A stretch of DNA of 64,000 nt, from positions 2,294,001-2,358,000 of the forward strand of contig NW_026946359.1 in the NCBI RefSeq assembly GCF_035222275.1, in the 5' to 3' direction. Below, in pieces: positions 10,261 to 21,638 of the stretch. The position numbers were made by a program, and so were the translations under genes. The number at the start of each line of letters is the position of its first letter. Position 1 is the stretch's first letter. Under the pieces are notes generated by a model that had not been told where the DNA came from, did no database searches, and saw nothing but the letters and a program-made list of their open reading frames with translations. The stretch is from Podospora bellae-mahoneyi (lineage: Eukaryota > Ascomycota > Sordariomycetes > Sordariales > Podosporaceae).

Positions 10261-11259
10261 AGGCAAATGATCAATTCGTTGTGTAAGTAATAAGCGCGGT
10301 GGTGGTGGTGGTGGCGGTTGCTATAAATGGGTGCCGTTGGTTTGAGATGTGGTGGTGTGTGAGCTCAGACTTCTTTTAGGAATAAAGTAGGTAGGAAAGA
10401 AAGAGACAAAACTGCATGTACACAGTGAGAGAGCAATATGTACAAGAGCAAGACAAGAATCCACACCAAAAAGACACACGCACACCCTTCGTCCCGTCCG
10501 TTCTTTTTTGGCCAGCAATGTGGCTCTTTCCCCGGGTGGCAGGTCAGACGGTGGACAGGAATGCTGCTGACCGGAAGACAGGAACACTTGGAGCTTTCTT
10601 GCGATTATATGCAGTCAAAAAAGATGCCAGCAAAGTCAATTGGCTGGAGCTGACAACGGCGGGCATATCTTGGTTGCATGCGACTGTTGTGTGGGGTTCT
10701 AACAACAGATCGTGGCTGGCCGATCAGTGCGCCGAGTCTTGGCGTCTGAAAAGGCCAGCTATGTTTGATGCCGGCAGCCGATATCGTCACTTTTCGTGGA
10801 TGATTAAGGTTTGGGATGCTGGTGGTTGCTTGCTGTTCAAGCTCTTCTTTTTATATGTTTTAATGTTCTCTAATTTCATGAACGGTAGCTTTGATGAGCT
10901 CTCGTCTCCAGGGGATCATTATTAAATGCCAAGAAATTGTTTGTCAGACCCATCCTCCACCAAACGGCAAACGGCCAACGGCAAATGGACTTGGCAAGGA
11001 CGGTAGCAAAGTGTTTAAACCCAAGCCTTGGGATTTCGTGGGTACGCGTAATAATCCATGAAGCACTTGAGCGTTGAGGTGAGGTGAGGCTCGAGGGAAG
11101 GTGTAAGTGAAAGAAGGCTTATCTAATCGTCATGCTCTTGCCCAGTTATCGAGGCTACCGTTTGACCCAATTAGGTTTAAGTAGTTGGGCATGGTTTGCT
11201 CTTTCCACTCGCGTCAACTCGATAAACGGAGCCTTTGAAGAAACCCAAACAGAGTCACC
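10261..11259. other. Shared divergent promoter of mns1 and atg10
   Basis: About 1 kb between divergent genes. A GGT/GGC trinucleotide-like stretch lies near 10300-10320 next to the mannosidase start. Open frames such as 10416-10925 (+) show no recognisable protein features and are not called. Confidence 0.5.
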
Positions 11260-12132
11260 ATGAGAAAATCATCCGAGTTCCAGAACTATCCCTTCCTGAC
11301 AGGCGAAGAGTTCGCCGAAGCGTGCCACCACCTGGATAGGAGATACTGCCAAGCTACCTTGGGTCCCGTACGGAGAAAATGGAAACTCAGAACATGTAAC
11401 GCACTCAACACCGCTTTCGGCCTAGGACGAGAATACAACACATATGTCCAAATAGTTCGACCACTGGAAGGAGAGCTAGACGATGGGGATCTATCAAACA
11501 TATTTGACAGTCTTTCATTTCAAAGCAGCAACCCTACCGCAACCGACGACATGGTGGACAGCAAGATGGTGGAGGCCGAGGATGCTGATGAGGTACGTTC
11601 CACAGCTTTGGAACCGTGCTTTGTACTCACACTCTCCCAGGCTGTGTTCCACAAGAAGCCAAAGTCGACGGCAAGTGCTGGGCAGGTCGTGTATGAAATA
11701 CATCTCCACCCAACATATCAAGCGCCCTGTTTGTGGTTCAGTCTACACAACCTCCCCGTTGATGAGCAAGCTTTCAACATCGATACTGTCTTTCGACGTC
11801 TCGTACCAGACCAGTACAAAGATGGACTCCGCAGTGCTGGGGAAATTGGTGGCATCTCGGCCGACGTATGTCTTTTTTTCATTATGCTGTCAAGAATATG
11901 GTTAACTAGGCGATTCTGCGTCTGATCGAAAGGTCCTAGACTAACACAAACCATTCTGCAGCACCACCCAGTTACAGGGCTCCCCAGTTTCTTTATACAT
12001 CCTTGTCTTCTTGGTGAAGCAATGTCAACATTTGACTGCTCCAAGGAGGACTATCTCATGGTATGGTTGGGCCTCGTGGGGGGTTGTGTCGGCCTTTGGG
12101 TTCCGTCAGAGATGGCAATCGAATCGCAATAG
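11260..12132 (+). CDS. atg10: Autophagy E2-like conjugating enzyme Atg10
   Basis: Exons 11260-11865 and 11962-12132; protein 258 aa. The 96-nt intron starts GTATGT, has a CTAACAC branch site and ends CTGCAG; the join is in phase 0. The N-terminus FPFLTGEEFAEACHHL matches the fungal Atg10 style (here YPFLTGEEF). The second exon carries the diagnostic catalytic segment HPVTGLPSFFIHPC, whose cysteine is the expected thioester-forming residue, followed by WLGLVGGCVGLWVP. In the family, Atg10 receives Atg12 from the E1 Atg7 and conjugates it to Atg5, which is needed for autophagosome formation in the cytosol. An acidic insert of ~40 residues (SSNPTATDDMVDSKMVEAED) lies between the core strands. 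The gene is convergent with the spliceosomal protein gene, 61 bp away. Confidence 0.85.
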
Positions 12133-12193
12133 GCTGAGCCCAAGGAGCTGTGCCCCAACATATCCTCGCTGTATTATGCCAACCTGGCGGGTA

Positions 12194-12842
12194 TCATTCA
12201 TCGTCGCTATCATCCTCCAGTTCCATCTCTGCATCCGAGTCGCTCTCTTCTTCTTTCTTCTCCTCTTCCCTTGGCCGTTTTGTCCCGCGCGTTTCAGCAG
12301 CGGCGTCAGGCATGGCATGATCAGACGCGGATGGCTTGGGGGGAAGGCCGCGGGAGGTCACATTTGCAGACGCCCCTGGTAGAGGAGCGTTGAAGATGCT
12401 CTGCTGGAGGTCGGTAACCTCGACCTGGGCTGCCGTCGAAGCTGCAGGTGGTTTGAAAGTACCGTCGAGCTTGGCGATGATGTTGGACTTGGACTTTGCA
12501 TAGGAGATTTTCTGTTTCGAGTTAGTATATACCCAAAAATGAAAGACAAGAACTACCTACCAGCTCCCGTCCAAAAAACTCGAACCCATTCAACGACCGC
12601 ATGGCCTGCGTGGCCGTCTGAATATCTTTGTACACGATGTGAGCCTGGCCGCGCATCTTCATTGTCTTGAGCGCCACCACATCTAATACGGCGCCATATG
12701 TCGAGAATAGCATGTAGAGTGCTGTCCTAAGGTCCTCCTTCTGAATCTTGTTGGATGGGAGGTTCGTGACATAGAGGGTTTGGTTTGGCGGCACTGAAGC
12801 GACCTTGGCTGGGAGGCCAGGAGGGAGTGCGCGTGTAGCCAT
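12194..12842 (-). CDS. msl1: U2 snRNP B''/U1A-type RNA-binding protein
   Basis: Exons 12561-12842 and 12194-12511; protein 199 aa. The 49-nt intron begins GTAGGT, has a TACTAAC branch site and ends AAACAG. The joined reading FFGREL-KISYAKSKSNIIAKL matches the end of the U1A/U2B'' RRM exactly in style. RNP2 is LYVTNL and RNP1 is RGQAHIVY. After the single RRM (residues ~20-100) comes a linker and an acidic tail ending DSDAEMELEDDSDDE. Metazoan U1A and U2B'' have a second C-terminal RRM, which is not seen here; the short form resembles yeast Msl1. The expected role is binding U2 snRNA stem-loop IV with the U2A' partner in the spliceosome. Whether it also serves U1 cannot be decided from sequence. 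Next to it, the divergent partner is arc40. Confidence 0.88.
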
Positions 12843-13228
12843 CGTTGGTTTTCAGTATTTGTAGCTTCTTGTGCTTCGGAAACAACACAAGTAGCGGGGT
12901 TGTCTGAATTGGCGCAAACAATTCGCGATTTGTGGACGGAGGCACTGACGGTGTTGTTGATATTAAGTCGATGGATGCATTAAAGGTGACCTGAAATTTG
13001 GAGGCGCCAAACACCAAACACCAGAAGCCTACGCGCCACCCCTAGGCGTGTGGCTAGCCATTGGTCAGGGCGCCTCATCCCACCAGCCCCACCAGTTACG
13101 CAACAGCTTCCCCTGACCAAGGTCAACTCCACCATCATTCAACCAGCAACTCCAGCCAGTACTAGGTATCATCTTCGTTAACTCTAGCGGTAGTAGAGAG
13201 CTACTCCTACCGTACAAACATCAACACC
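12843..13228. promoter_or_regulatory. Divergent promoter region of msl1 and arc40
   Basis: This 386-bp spacer separates the two start codons, so it must hold both core promoters. I could not assign a TATA box or any named element. Confidence 0.45.
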
Positions 13229-14427
13229 ATGTCGGCCCCCGAAGTCCACCACCTTTTCCACAATCCCATTGCGGATCACTCGTTCTCAGCTGACCGCCAA
13301 ACGCTGGCCATTGCGCGCGACACCACTGTCGAGCTCTACGGAAGGGTCGGGAATAGCTTCAAACTCAAGGATGAGCTCAAGGGCCACGACAAGACTGTGA
13401 CCAGCATTGATATTGCCCCCAACTCAGGACGCATTGTTACCTGCTCTCAGGGCAAGTTACTTGTCCATCTCCGACAACAACTCCAACTGACCTCTCACGT
13501 ACAGATCGCAATGCCCTCGTGTGGGAGCCTACCCCCCAAGGCTATAAGCCGACCCTCGTCCTCCTGCGCATCAACCGAGCTGCCACCTTTGTACGCTGGT
13601 CGCCGAACGAGACCAAGTTTGCGGTTGGATCTGGTGACAGACTGATCGCGATCTGCTATTTCGAGGAGGAAAATGACTGGTGGGTCTCGAAGCACTTGAA
13701 GAAGCCGATTCGCAGTACCATCACCACTGTCGCATGGCATCCCAATTCGGTCCTTCTTGCCGCTGGCTCTACCGATGCCCATGCGCGCGTCTTGTCCAGC
13801 TTCATCAAGGGCGTCGACGCCAGGCCAGAGCCCACCGCCTGGGGTGAGAGATTGCCCTTCAACACCATCTGTGGCGAGTACTTGAACAACTCGGCTGGTT
13901 GGATTCACTCTGTGGCTTTCTCCCCCAGCGGAGATGCTCTCGCCTTTGCCGCACATGACAGCAGCATCACTGTTGTGTATCCAAGCGCTCCTGAGCAGCC
14001 GCCCAGGGCTGTTGTCACCATCAACACCCAGCTGCTCCCCTTTATGAGCCTCATCTGGAATGGAGAGGCTGAGATCATTGCCGCCGGATATGACTGCGAG
14101 GCTTTCCGGTTCAAGGGTGGTCTTAATGGCTGGCAGCTGAGCGGAACGATTGAGGCCAAGAGCCGCCCTGGTCTTGGTGATGCCCGGGAAGAGTCCGCGC
14201 TCAACATGTTTAAGCAGATGGATCTGAAGGGCAAGGTCAAAGATGACACCCAGCTCAAGACAGTCCATCAAAACACCGTCACAATGCTGCGTCCCTACGA
14301 AACCTCTGGTGATGCCGTTGCTAAGTTTAGTTGTAAGTCTTGTAAGGATTCTGTCAGCTATCACTTTTACTAACAACGATGTACAGCAAGCGGCGTGGAC
14401 GGGCGCCTTGTTATTTGGAACGTTTAA
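13229..14427 (+). CDS. arc40: Arp2/3 complex subunit 1 (ARPC1/Arc40), WD40 protein
   Basis: Exons 13229-13451, 13505-14332 and 14387-14427; protein 363 aa, the usual family length. Intron 1 (53 nt) is a GC-AG intron: exon end CAGG, donor GCAAGT, acceptor TACAG, giving CSQ-DRNALVWEP. Intron 2 (54 nt) is GTAAGT with an ACTAAC branch and TACAG. The WD40 signatures are clear: ELKGHDKTVTSIDIAP, DRNALVWEP, RWSPNETKFAVGSG, TVAWHPNSVLLAAGS and the closing VDGRLVIWNV. The insert between late blades (residues ~285-325, with EESALNMFKQMDLKG) corresponds to the family's helical arm that contacts actin or Arp2/3 partners. The protein is part of the seven-subunit complex that nucleates branched actin at endocytic patches and hyphal tips. 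Confidence 0.93.
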
Positions 14428-14704
14428 ATGATAGATGATCTAGAAAGATGCACCAATCGGATCACGGTGCTGTTTGCCGTTTGAGACACACACTTGACCT
14501 CGTCTTTACTACGGTAGCCTGCGTGAACTGGTGGAAGCGCGCATGAACCCGATTGGTAGCTCAAAGGTACTTGTTGAAGCCTTCAAGGTCCCTTGTCTGT
14601 AGAATCTTAGTTGTTATAAGAACAAGAGCGTTGGATTTCTTCAAGAGTGCTTTTGGACCATCTTCATCCGGCTTTTCCTCTCTTTCCTCTATCCGCCCAG
14701 CGAC

Positions 14705-16258
14705 ATGTCCAAGATGAGCGCCAGCAAACCCCAAGAACCGTCGCCGAGCAGCTTCATCTACACTTCTAGCTCCAGCGCGGTATCAGACTGCATCACCGTG
14801 GCAGCAGACGATGACGGAATACAGGCCCGCTCCTCTGAGCCACAGGCAGTCACTGGCCTGGTCATATTCAATACAATTCACTGGAGACCCAACCTTCGTT
14901 CGCTCAGCCCTCCAGGCGCGCGGGTCATCGAACTACCAGATTCTGACTCTGGTGAACAAGACCATGAGCATACCAAACTGCTTCGCGACTACAAAGCCGG
15001 ATCTGTCAGCCCGTTGAGTCTTCCGCCTCAGCCACAGCTCCAACAACACACCCCTGTCCGAACTGTGGACACCGACTATCCTTCTCAGTTGATGAGCTAT
15101 GATGCCGCCGCCATGGAAGACACCGACGACGAGGACCACTACCCCGAACGATTTGCTCTGTCCCCCAATCTGCCTCCCCAGTGCCCTACTTCTGATCATG
15201 GCTCCTCTCCAAAGTCAGCAGCCAGCAGCACAACAAGGTCTTTTTGCACATGCCGATCCTCTCCAACCTCAGAAGCAGACCAATCTGGCCTCATTTTGGA
15301 GATTCAAGATATTTGTCTTTTGGCAACCCAAAAGTTCATCAGGGGACACGTCTTTGACCAGCGCAGGCAGCGCCGTCGCCGTGAGAGAGCACTGGTGATG
15401 AAGAGACTGAGAGAAAGGGGGAAGGCAAGATCAGAAGCCAGAGAAAGAGAAAGCACAAGGAGCAGCCACGAGAACAAAGTCAGGAAGATGTCTCCTGTGA
15501 GGCGGGTTGCACCTCCACGTGCTGTCTCGCCTATTAGCCCTCGTGTTGTTAGAACAGCAAAGGCAATGGTCTACAGTTCCACCGATAGCGATACCGAAAG
15601 GGAAAGTCCCAGCGGTAACACCTCCCAAACCTTCACCTCGCCGAAAATCCCAACCCCCACGAGCAAACTCACCTCCCGCAGACCAACCAGTCCCTTTTCC
15701 TACACGTGGATGTCCTCCCAACTGAATCCCAACCCCACCACCACCCACCTCCTCACCCCCAACGCCGCCGCCGAAGATGACCTCGACACAACCATGTCCG
15801 ACCCCCCTTCCTCCCCAACATCATCCTCCACCTCAGCCGACACAGACTACCGCACAATCCTCACCTCCCACCGTCTCCCTTTCGGTTCCTCCAACAACAA
15901 GCAAAAACTCCCCTCCCAACCCATCGACAACAAAACCCAACTAAACAAAAACATATCCAAAATCGGCTCCATCATCTGGCACCGCTCCCTTTCCCACCCC
16001 CTAGAAAAGAAAAGAGAAACCCTCCAAGAAATGGCCTACCTCCTCGACCTAGGCGCCGCAGTCCTCACGTCCGACCAGCCAGCAAACCCCCCCACACATA
16101 GCCTCGCAGTCCAAATCACCGACGCGGGGATCCTGCTCTGTGAAATCCTCAAAGACTGGGACGCGGTGGAGAGGATAGAGGAGTTGGAGGGGGTTTGGTG
16201 GGATGCTTTGAGTAGGGGCAGTAGTAGTGCTATTGAGGAGTGCAGCTGTAGTACGTGA
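14705..16258 (+). CDS. Disordered hypothetical protein with short ordered C-terminus
   Basis: Single open frame of 517 codons from an ATG at 14705. I do not recognise a family. The N-terminal two thirds are rich in S, P and T. Around residues 220-265 there is a strongly basic, probably helical segment (RRQRRRRERALVMKRLRERG and following) that could bind nucleic acid or be a nuclear signal. The last ~120 residues look folded: IGSIIWHRSLSHPLEKKRET, LQEMAYLLDLGAAVLTSD, then an amphipathic helix around EILKDWDAVERIEELEGVWW. The length of the uninterrupted frame and the ordered end support a real gene, but internal introns cannot be excluded. It is convergent with the polo kinase gene. Confidence 0.65.
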   Translation: MSKMSASKPQEPSPSSFIYTSSSSAVSDCITVAADDDGIQARSSEPQAVTGLVIFNTIHWRPNLRSLSPPGARVIELPDSDSGEQDHEHTKLLRDYKAGSVSPLSLPPQPQLQQHTPVRTVDTDYPSQLMSYDAAAMEDTDDEDHYPERFALSPNLPPQCPTSDHGSSPKSAASSTTRSFCTCRSSPTSEADQSGLILEIQDICLLATQKFIRGHVFDQRRQRRRRERALVMKRLRERGKARSEARERESTRSSHENKVRKMSPVRRVAPPRAVSPISPRVVRTAKAMVYSSTDSDTERESPSGNTSQTFTSPKIPTPTSKLTSRRPTSPFSYTWMSSQLNPNPTTTHLLTPNAAAEDDLDTTMSDPPSSPTSSSTSADTDYRTILTSHRLPFGSSNNKQKLPSQPIDNKTQLNKNISKIGSIIWHRSLSHPLEKKRETLQEMAYLLDLGAAVLTSDQPANPPTHSLAVQITDAGILLCEILKDWDAVERIEELEGVWWDALSRGSSSAIEECSCST

Positions 16259-16908
16259 TCACACAAGGTGTGCGAGGGGTGGTGGCTTGAGGGGGGAATT
16301 GCTCTGAGATTTTCTTCATATGTTTGGGTATGGATGGCTGGGTATTTAGATTGGGAATTTGTGAGATTTTCGTTATCATGCGCTCATTGTATCGTTGGCC
16401 TGGGGTTGTACCTAAAAATGAACTTTTGTGCATTCTCAGCCATTTCTCTGTCTAACAAACCAGTATTGAAACCGCCAAAGGATGGAAATATGATGTGTTG
16501 CGAATATTGAATGGTCCGTGCCCACCCCTGATTTGGAAGGTTTGAAAAGATGTAAGTGACCCTCAGGTAAGTCAATGAACAAATAAATCACTTCCACCCA
16601 ACATCAACACGTCAGCGAGGTCACAACCAACAAATTCATACCAAACTAATGATATATAACGGCAGTTAGAAAAACCAATGTCCCGAGCAAAGGAAACGAC
16701 CAAATAATCCCACTCTCTCTTCACCCTTGAAAGAGAAAACCATAAACTAAACACAACGCCCAATCCCAACAAAATGAGGACTCATAACATCATCTCCCCA
16801 AACCAGCCTTCTTCTCAAAAAAAGGATAAATATATACACCACCACCACAACTCCCCTCAAAAAACGAATGTAAACCACCCCTTTTCTTCCACTCCCCCCC
16901 TCTCCTCC
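16259..16908. other. Convergent 3' regions
   Basis: Spacer between the hypothetical gene (+) and the polo kinase (-). It is A/T-richer than its surroundings around 16600-16770. No gene seen. Confidence 0.5.
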
Positions 16909-19900
16909 TCACCTCTTCTTACTCTCATCAATATCCTCCCCAATCTCCTCCGGTCTCCTCGGATCCACATACGCCGACAACCTTTGATCTCCCCACCTAG
17001 CCCCAATGCTGACCCAAACATGCTTCGCCGGAATCTGCACATTCTTCGTCTCCCTCATCCCCGTCCACCTCAACCTCCTCTCCCGCGTCATATCGCTGTT
17101 CCCAATCCCCCCGTTCCCGTTCCACTCCCGCACAATATCCCTGATAAACTCAATCTTCTGCCTAAACATGTTTGCCGCCGGAATCCCCTGCATCTCCGGG
17201 CTAATCTCCGGCCGTCTCCTCGACGAGCTGCTAGTGCTCCTGGTTCCAGCCCTCGGCGCCGGCTGCTTGGGCACCGTCGAAAAGTTCAAGAGAGTCTGCA
17301 CAGGATACGACAACACCGACCGGTCATCCAGCGCTGACTCAGCCAGAGATCCCGTCTCATACAACCTCTTTGCAGCATCCTGCGGCAAATGCCAGAAATG
17401 ACACCACGTCCCTGTTGAATCAAGGACAATCTTGGTGTGGTCGGGGAAATTAAACTGCATGTGCCCATCGCAGAACATCCAGCACCCCACATCGCCAAAA
17501 CGCTGATAGAACGTAACAACATCATTCGGCGCTGCGTCCAGGTCTGTGATGGTAGGAGGGCGGATGTTAGCCTCCTCCGGGTTCTCCATCTCACGACCAT
17601 AAGCAATCATGTAATTGGCAAACTTTTTCCACAAGACCACCCTCTCCCGCTTCCGATGGTCGTACATGTCTTTACCGGCTGAGAGTCTCCCCACTGACCC
17701 ATCCGAGTTGACTGTTACGGCAAAGTTTTGAGGAGGGACTCGAACACGCGAGATACCATCCTCCCCGTTGTTTTCGTAAAAGTAAATGCCCTCATTCATG
17801 GGGACAATCTGGTGTCTGTCCCTATAGGTCGGGTCCTCCTTCCGCTGACAATGCCGTTCAGCACCGTGAACCAGCAAGCAAGCGGGAGGCAAAACACCGC
17901 TTCGGGAACCCTCGTTTGCAGGAATGCTCCGGAGGATGCATCCAACACTGCCATCGTTCAGGATGTAGCCCAAGCCAAACTTGTTTGTGTAATCAACCCA
18001 CTTGACCACAATCTGTGGGGGAGCTGGCGTTTGCTCCTTGGTGGAGACGATAGCCATGGTACGGGCATTGAGCGCCCTTTCCAGTTCCGCCTGCAACTTC
18101 TGGAGACGGTCCAAGACAACATCAGGTTGAGTGCCCGGGACGTGTTCCTGACACTCCGTCGGGCCAAAGAGCGAAAGCATCTCTTCCTGAGGTTTGGCTG
18201 GCTTGGATACCGATGGTCGCGTCTGCGGAGCAGCCTCTTCGGTAGGCAAGGCTGCCGTGGTCCTGCTTCTCGTTGGTTGACTGCGCAAGGTGCGACTGGT
18301 TCTTTTCGGTGCCTCTTCAGCGGTCTCGGCAGTTGACGATACTGGTGCAGACAACTCTCGCCTAGGTCTCGCCCGCAAGCTGCTCGTTGTTGTTCTCGAT
18401 ACGGGCTCGGGGACTGTTTGAGATCGAACAAGAGGGACAGGGGCAGGGGCGGCCGTGGTAGCCGGTCTATGCTGAGCTCTCTGCTGGGCAGCAAAACTCT
18501 GTGGTGGTGCTCGCAAAAGGCCTGAAGGCACTCTTTGACTCTGAGACTGGGTGCTCTGGCTAAGGCCACTAAGATCGTCAGATACAGAAAGTTGAGACAG
18601 TTTTTCTGTCGCTTGCTGAGTGGCCCGGTCTTGTCGCGCGGCGAGGCGTTGCAGTTTCTGCTCATTCCGGACCTCGTCAAACGGACGGTAAACAATACCC
18701 TCGGCCAGAGGAATGACAGGAGTCAGCCCGTAATGTTCCTCTTCTGCCATCTCCCGCCAGATATTCTTGAACACCAGCTGTGACTGTTGCCAAGGCCCAA
18801 CACCACACTCCTGGCACATTTCCTGCACGGTCCGAAGGTTGATGGCTTGCGCCTTGGAGCTGGAAAGAGGCTCGTAAAATGCAGCGCTTTGTGGAGGAAT
18901 CTCTCTCAGTTTCGGTGTGATTTCGGAGGAGCTGGGCATGTAGCCAGAGGTGAAGAATGGGTGACCAACGATGGTATCTGGATCTGGTCTTTGGGAGGCT
19001 TCTTGCAGCATTGTGGCAACAAGGTCCTTGGCTTCCTGGCTGATGAATGGGCGCCCTGCAGATGGCGCAGGCCATTCGTAATCTCTATCTTTGGCACGTC
19101 GGTAAATCTCGTCGGTTGTCGAGGACTGGAAAGGCGGCTTCGAAGTAAGCATAGCAAAGACAATGATACCCAAGCTCCAGATATCAACCATGTGATCATG
19201 ACCCTTCTTGCCCTTCTCCAAGATTTCGGGTGCGATGTAGTTGGGTGTTCCGCACAGCGTTGTCCGGCGCATAATCTGCATATCCTTGCCTGTCAGAAGC
19301 AGAGCAGCCAGACCAAAGTCTCCAATCTTGGCATTCATGTGTTTGTCGAGGAAGATGTTGCCCATTTTCAGGTCACGGTGGATGATACCCTTGGCGTGCA
19401 TGTACTTGATGGCGCCAGCAATCTGCACCGAGTAAAAGCGCACCTCGGGTTCCGTCAACCCCTTGCGCCTCTTGACCATGTCCATAAGCGAGCCATTGGG
19501 GCAGAGTTCCAGGACCAGGTAAGTGCATCGCTCGAAAGTGAAGGCGCGGTGGAATTGGACAATATTCTGGTGTCGCATTTTGGAGTGAATTTGCAGCTCG
19601 GTTTGGAACTAGAGAGGTCGGTTAATTCTTCTGCCAGATGTCAACAGAAGTATCACAGGAAATCACACCTTTTGCTCCATCTTCGTTGGCATTTGGCTTT
19701 TGACAATCTTGAGCGCAAACTTTTTGGAGGATCCAGCTGGTGCCCCCTCGTAGCAGATGGCAAACCCGCCCTTGCCCAAGGCCTTGCCAACCTCGTACAC
19801 CATGCCTTCCCTCCGGTCCGAGCTGGGTGGTTCGACGACATTGTTGGGTGGTGGTGGCGGGTGTTCCTTGTCCTTTGCGGCTTTCAGAACCTGTGCTGCG

Positions 19901-19989
19901 GCCTTAGTCTTCAGCTCAGTCCGAGGGAGCCGCTGGGCGTTGGCATCCCTTGGGGAGAGGGCCTCCATGTCGACGCCCTTTGCAACCAT
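16909..19989 (-). CDS. cdc5: Polo-like kinase
   Basis: Exons 19669-19989 and 16909-19608; protein 1006 aa. The 60-nt intron runs GTGTGA to CTCTAG with a TTAAC-like branch; the join KMEQK-FQTELQIHSKM matches kinase alpha-C. The kinase domain covers ~65-330: glycine loop GKALGKGGFAICYEG, lysine in FALKIVKS, HRDLKMGN, DFGLAA and activation loop RRTTLCGTPNYIAPE with the phosphorylatable threonine. A serine/arginine-rich linker follows, then two polo boxes. Box 1 (VVKWVDYTNKFGLGY) keeps the tryptophan and has an insert of ~40 residues. Box 2 (FYQRFGDVGCWMFCDGHMQF) keeps the H/K phosphopeptide pincer in DHTKIVLD. A fungal-type C-terminal extension (~170 aa) ends in ESKKR. Polo kinases drive mitotic entry, spindle function and exit. 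The chosen start (MVAKGVDMEALSPRD) is the first ATG in a frame open a little upstream. Confidence 0.92.
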
Positions 19990-20931
19990 CGCTGACTGTG
20001 TCCTTTTCTGTGTTGCAAGCCGAGAACTTTTTGTTCTCACCGATGTTGTGGTGTTCGAGGACGAGATCGGTGAAGAGGGGACCGAAACTAACGTCACGCG
20101 TCAAACGGCTGGTCCACTATTCTGTTGACACGTCAGTAATGTCCAAAATGCATGCAGTGCTGTCAACAAGACAGCTTTGGGCGTTGCAAAGGTGCACGCG
20201 ACATGAATTTTCGTTTGGGATGGGTGGGGGGCCAGGGAGGGCCGTTGTAAACAAGCAAAAACGCACCGTTGGACTGTGTTTGACTGTTTGGCGCTCGGTG
20301 GCCGTCATGAAAAGTAACAGGCTATTACGATTAGTAGACACACCGGAAACCGAGTCGACAATTACACCAAACTGTGTAAGTGGCAACAAAAGCCGGCAAT
20401 CAACAGATGATGGTGGGTGATGCCGGAAGTGTGTGGATGTCGCTTGTTCAAGAATTCAATGTGGATGAAAGGCCAGTGAGATCCATGTTTGCTCCTCCCC
20501 GGTGTCGCCAGGGCAACGGCCTTCAAACGGCGGTAACACTAAGTTTGTCGGATGTGCATGGGCCACATCTTATCTGATAAGCACATTCACCTCGCCTGCT
20601 TCCTGTGTTTGATCAATTCTGATTGGCCATTCACCGTGAGAAAGCTCCCCGCCATTGCCGATGACTCCATCCCATTAACTGAAACTGATTGCTATACCGG
20701 TTATTTGCTCTCTCGAGTGTTGGTTTACTATGCAATAATCGGCCTATCTTTGTTGAGGGATCCTTGTCTCTTGCATTAATGTATAGACGGCTAGTTACAC
20801 GATATTGCTCCGCCATTACACCCTTCCCTCGACTATCTCGCCCAAGATCCTTGACTCAGCAACATTCCTCCTCCCCCATCTCGCGAGATTCCCAAATTTC
20901 TTGGCCAACTGGAGGCCAGCCAAGATTCGCC
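19990..20931. promoter_or_regulatory. Divergent upstream region of polo kinase and OPA3-like gene
   Basis: About 940 bp between divergent starts. No gene or named regulatory site could be assigned. Short frames are unconvincing. Confidence 0.4.
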
Positions 20932-21638
20932 ATGGTTTCCCTGCCCCTATTCAAAATCGCTGCTCTCTTTGTACGGCATATCTCCAAATATGGCGCGGTT
21001 CGTCCCCCTTGACCCGACTCTTCTCCGCGGCAGACCACTGATGTCGGTTTCCGCTGCAGAATCACATCAAGCACCAAGCCCATGAACATCCACGCTTTCG
21101 CGCCTTCGCTGCCAGATACGGCCAGGTCATCCACCAAATAAACATGCGACTGTCGGTTGCTACGATGCGCAATACCGAAGCTGCTCAGAAAGCAAAGGAG
21201 AAAGCCGAAGCGCCCACAGTCAAGACAGAAGAGCAAGTCAAGCGGGAGGAAGAGCTCAAGGCCAAATATGGGACCACCCCACGAGACTCTCACCCTGTTA
21301 AGGAGCCACCAAAAAGCATCTGGAGGCGAAAATTTAGGGCTCTTCCTGAAGCCAAGGCTGTGGATTTGTTTGCGGATGTTATTGGCGATGCGTTCATCTT
21401 GGCCATTGCCACCGGGTTGGTCACTTATGAGTACTGGAGAACCTCTCAGAAACCAGACAAGAACAAGGAGATGATCCAAGAGTTGGAGAAACAAGTTGAG
21501 GAGTTGAAGCAGAGGGGAGAGGAGCTTGAGGAAGCAGAAAAGCAGCAGCGAGAGAGGGTGCGGCTGATTGAGGAGGCTCTGAGGGCATTCAAAGACCCAA
21601 AGACAAAGCAGCCCCTTTTGGCTACCCCTGCGGCATAA
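20932..21638 (+). CDS. opa3: OPA3-family mitochondrial protein
   Basis: Exons 20932-20997 and 21060-21638; protein 214 aa. The 62-nt intron has an uncommon donor GTTCGT and acceptor GCTGCAG. The join gives MVSLPLFKIAALFVRHISKY then GANHIKHQAHEHPRFRAFAA, which is the OPA3 N-terminus (LFKLGALLVRQISKP...RIK...HPRFR). A conserved hydrophobic helix follows (residues ~140-160, FADVIGDAFILAIATGLVTYEYWR). The C-terminus is a charged coiled coil (EMIQELEKQVEELKQRGEEL) ending LLATPAA. OPA3 proteins are mitochondrial membrane-associated and linked in animals to optic atrophy and lipid/morphology control; the fungal role is little defined. An ATG inside exon 2 (MRLSVATMRN) would give a truncated protein and is not preferred. 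Confidence 0.88.

Noticed and set aside
13495-14376. 293-codon open frame on the minus strand
   Set aside because: Antisense shadow of arc40.
18787-19995. 402-codon open frame on the plus strand
   Set aside because: Antisense to the polo kinase and spanning its intron; no domain.
21144-21638. Starting the OPA3-like protein at the ATG in exon 2
   Set aside because: The spliced upstream exon supplies the conserved LFKIAALFVRHISK start of the family.
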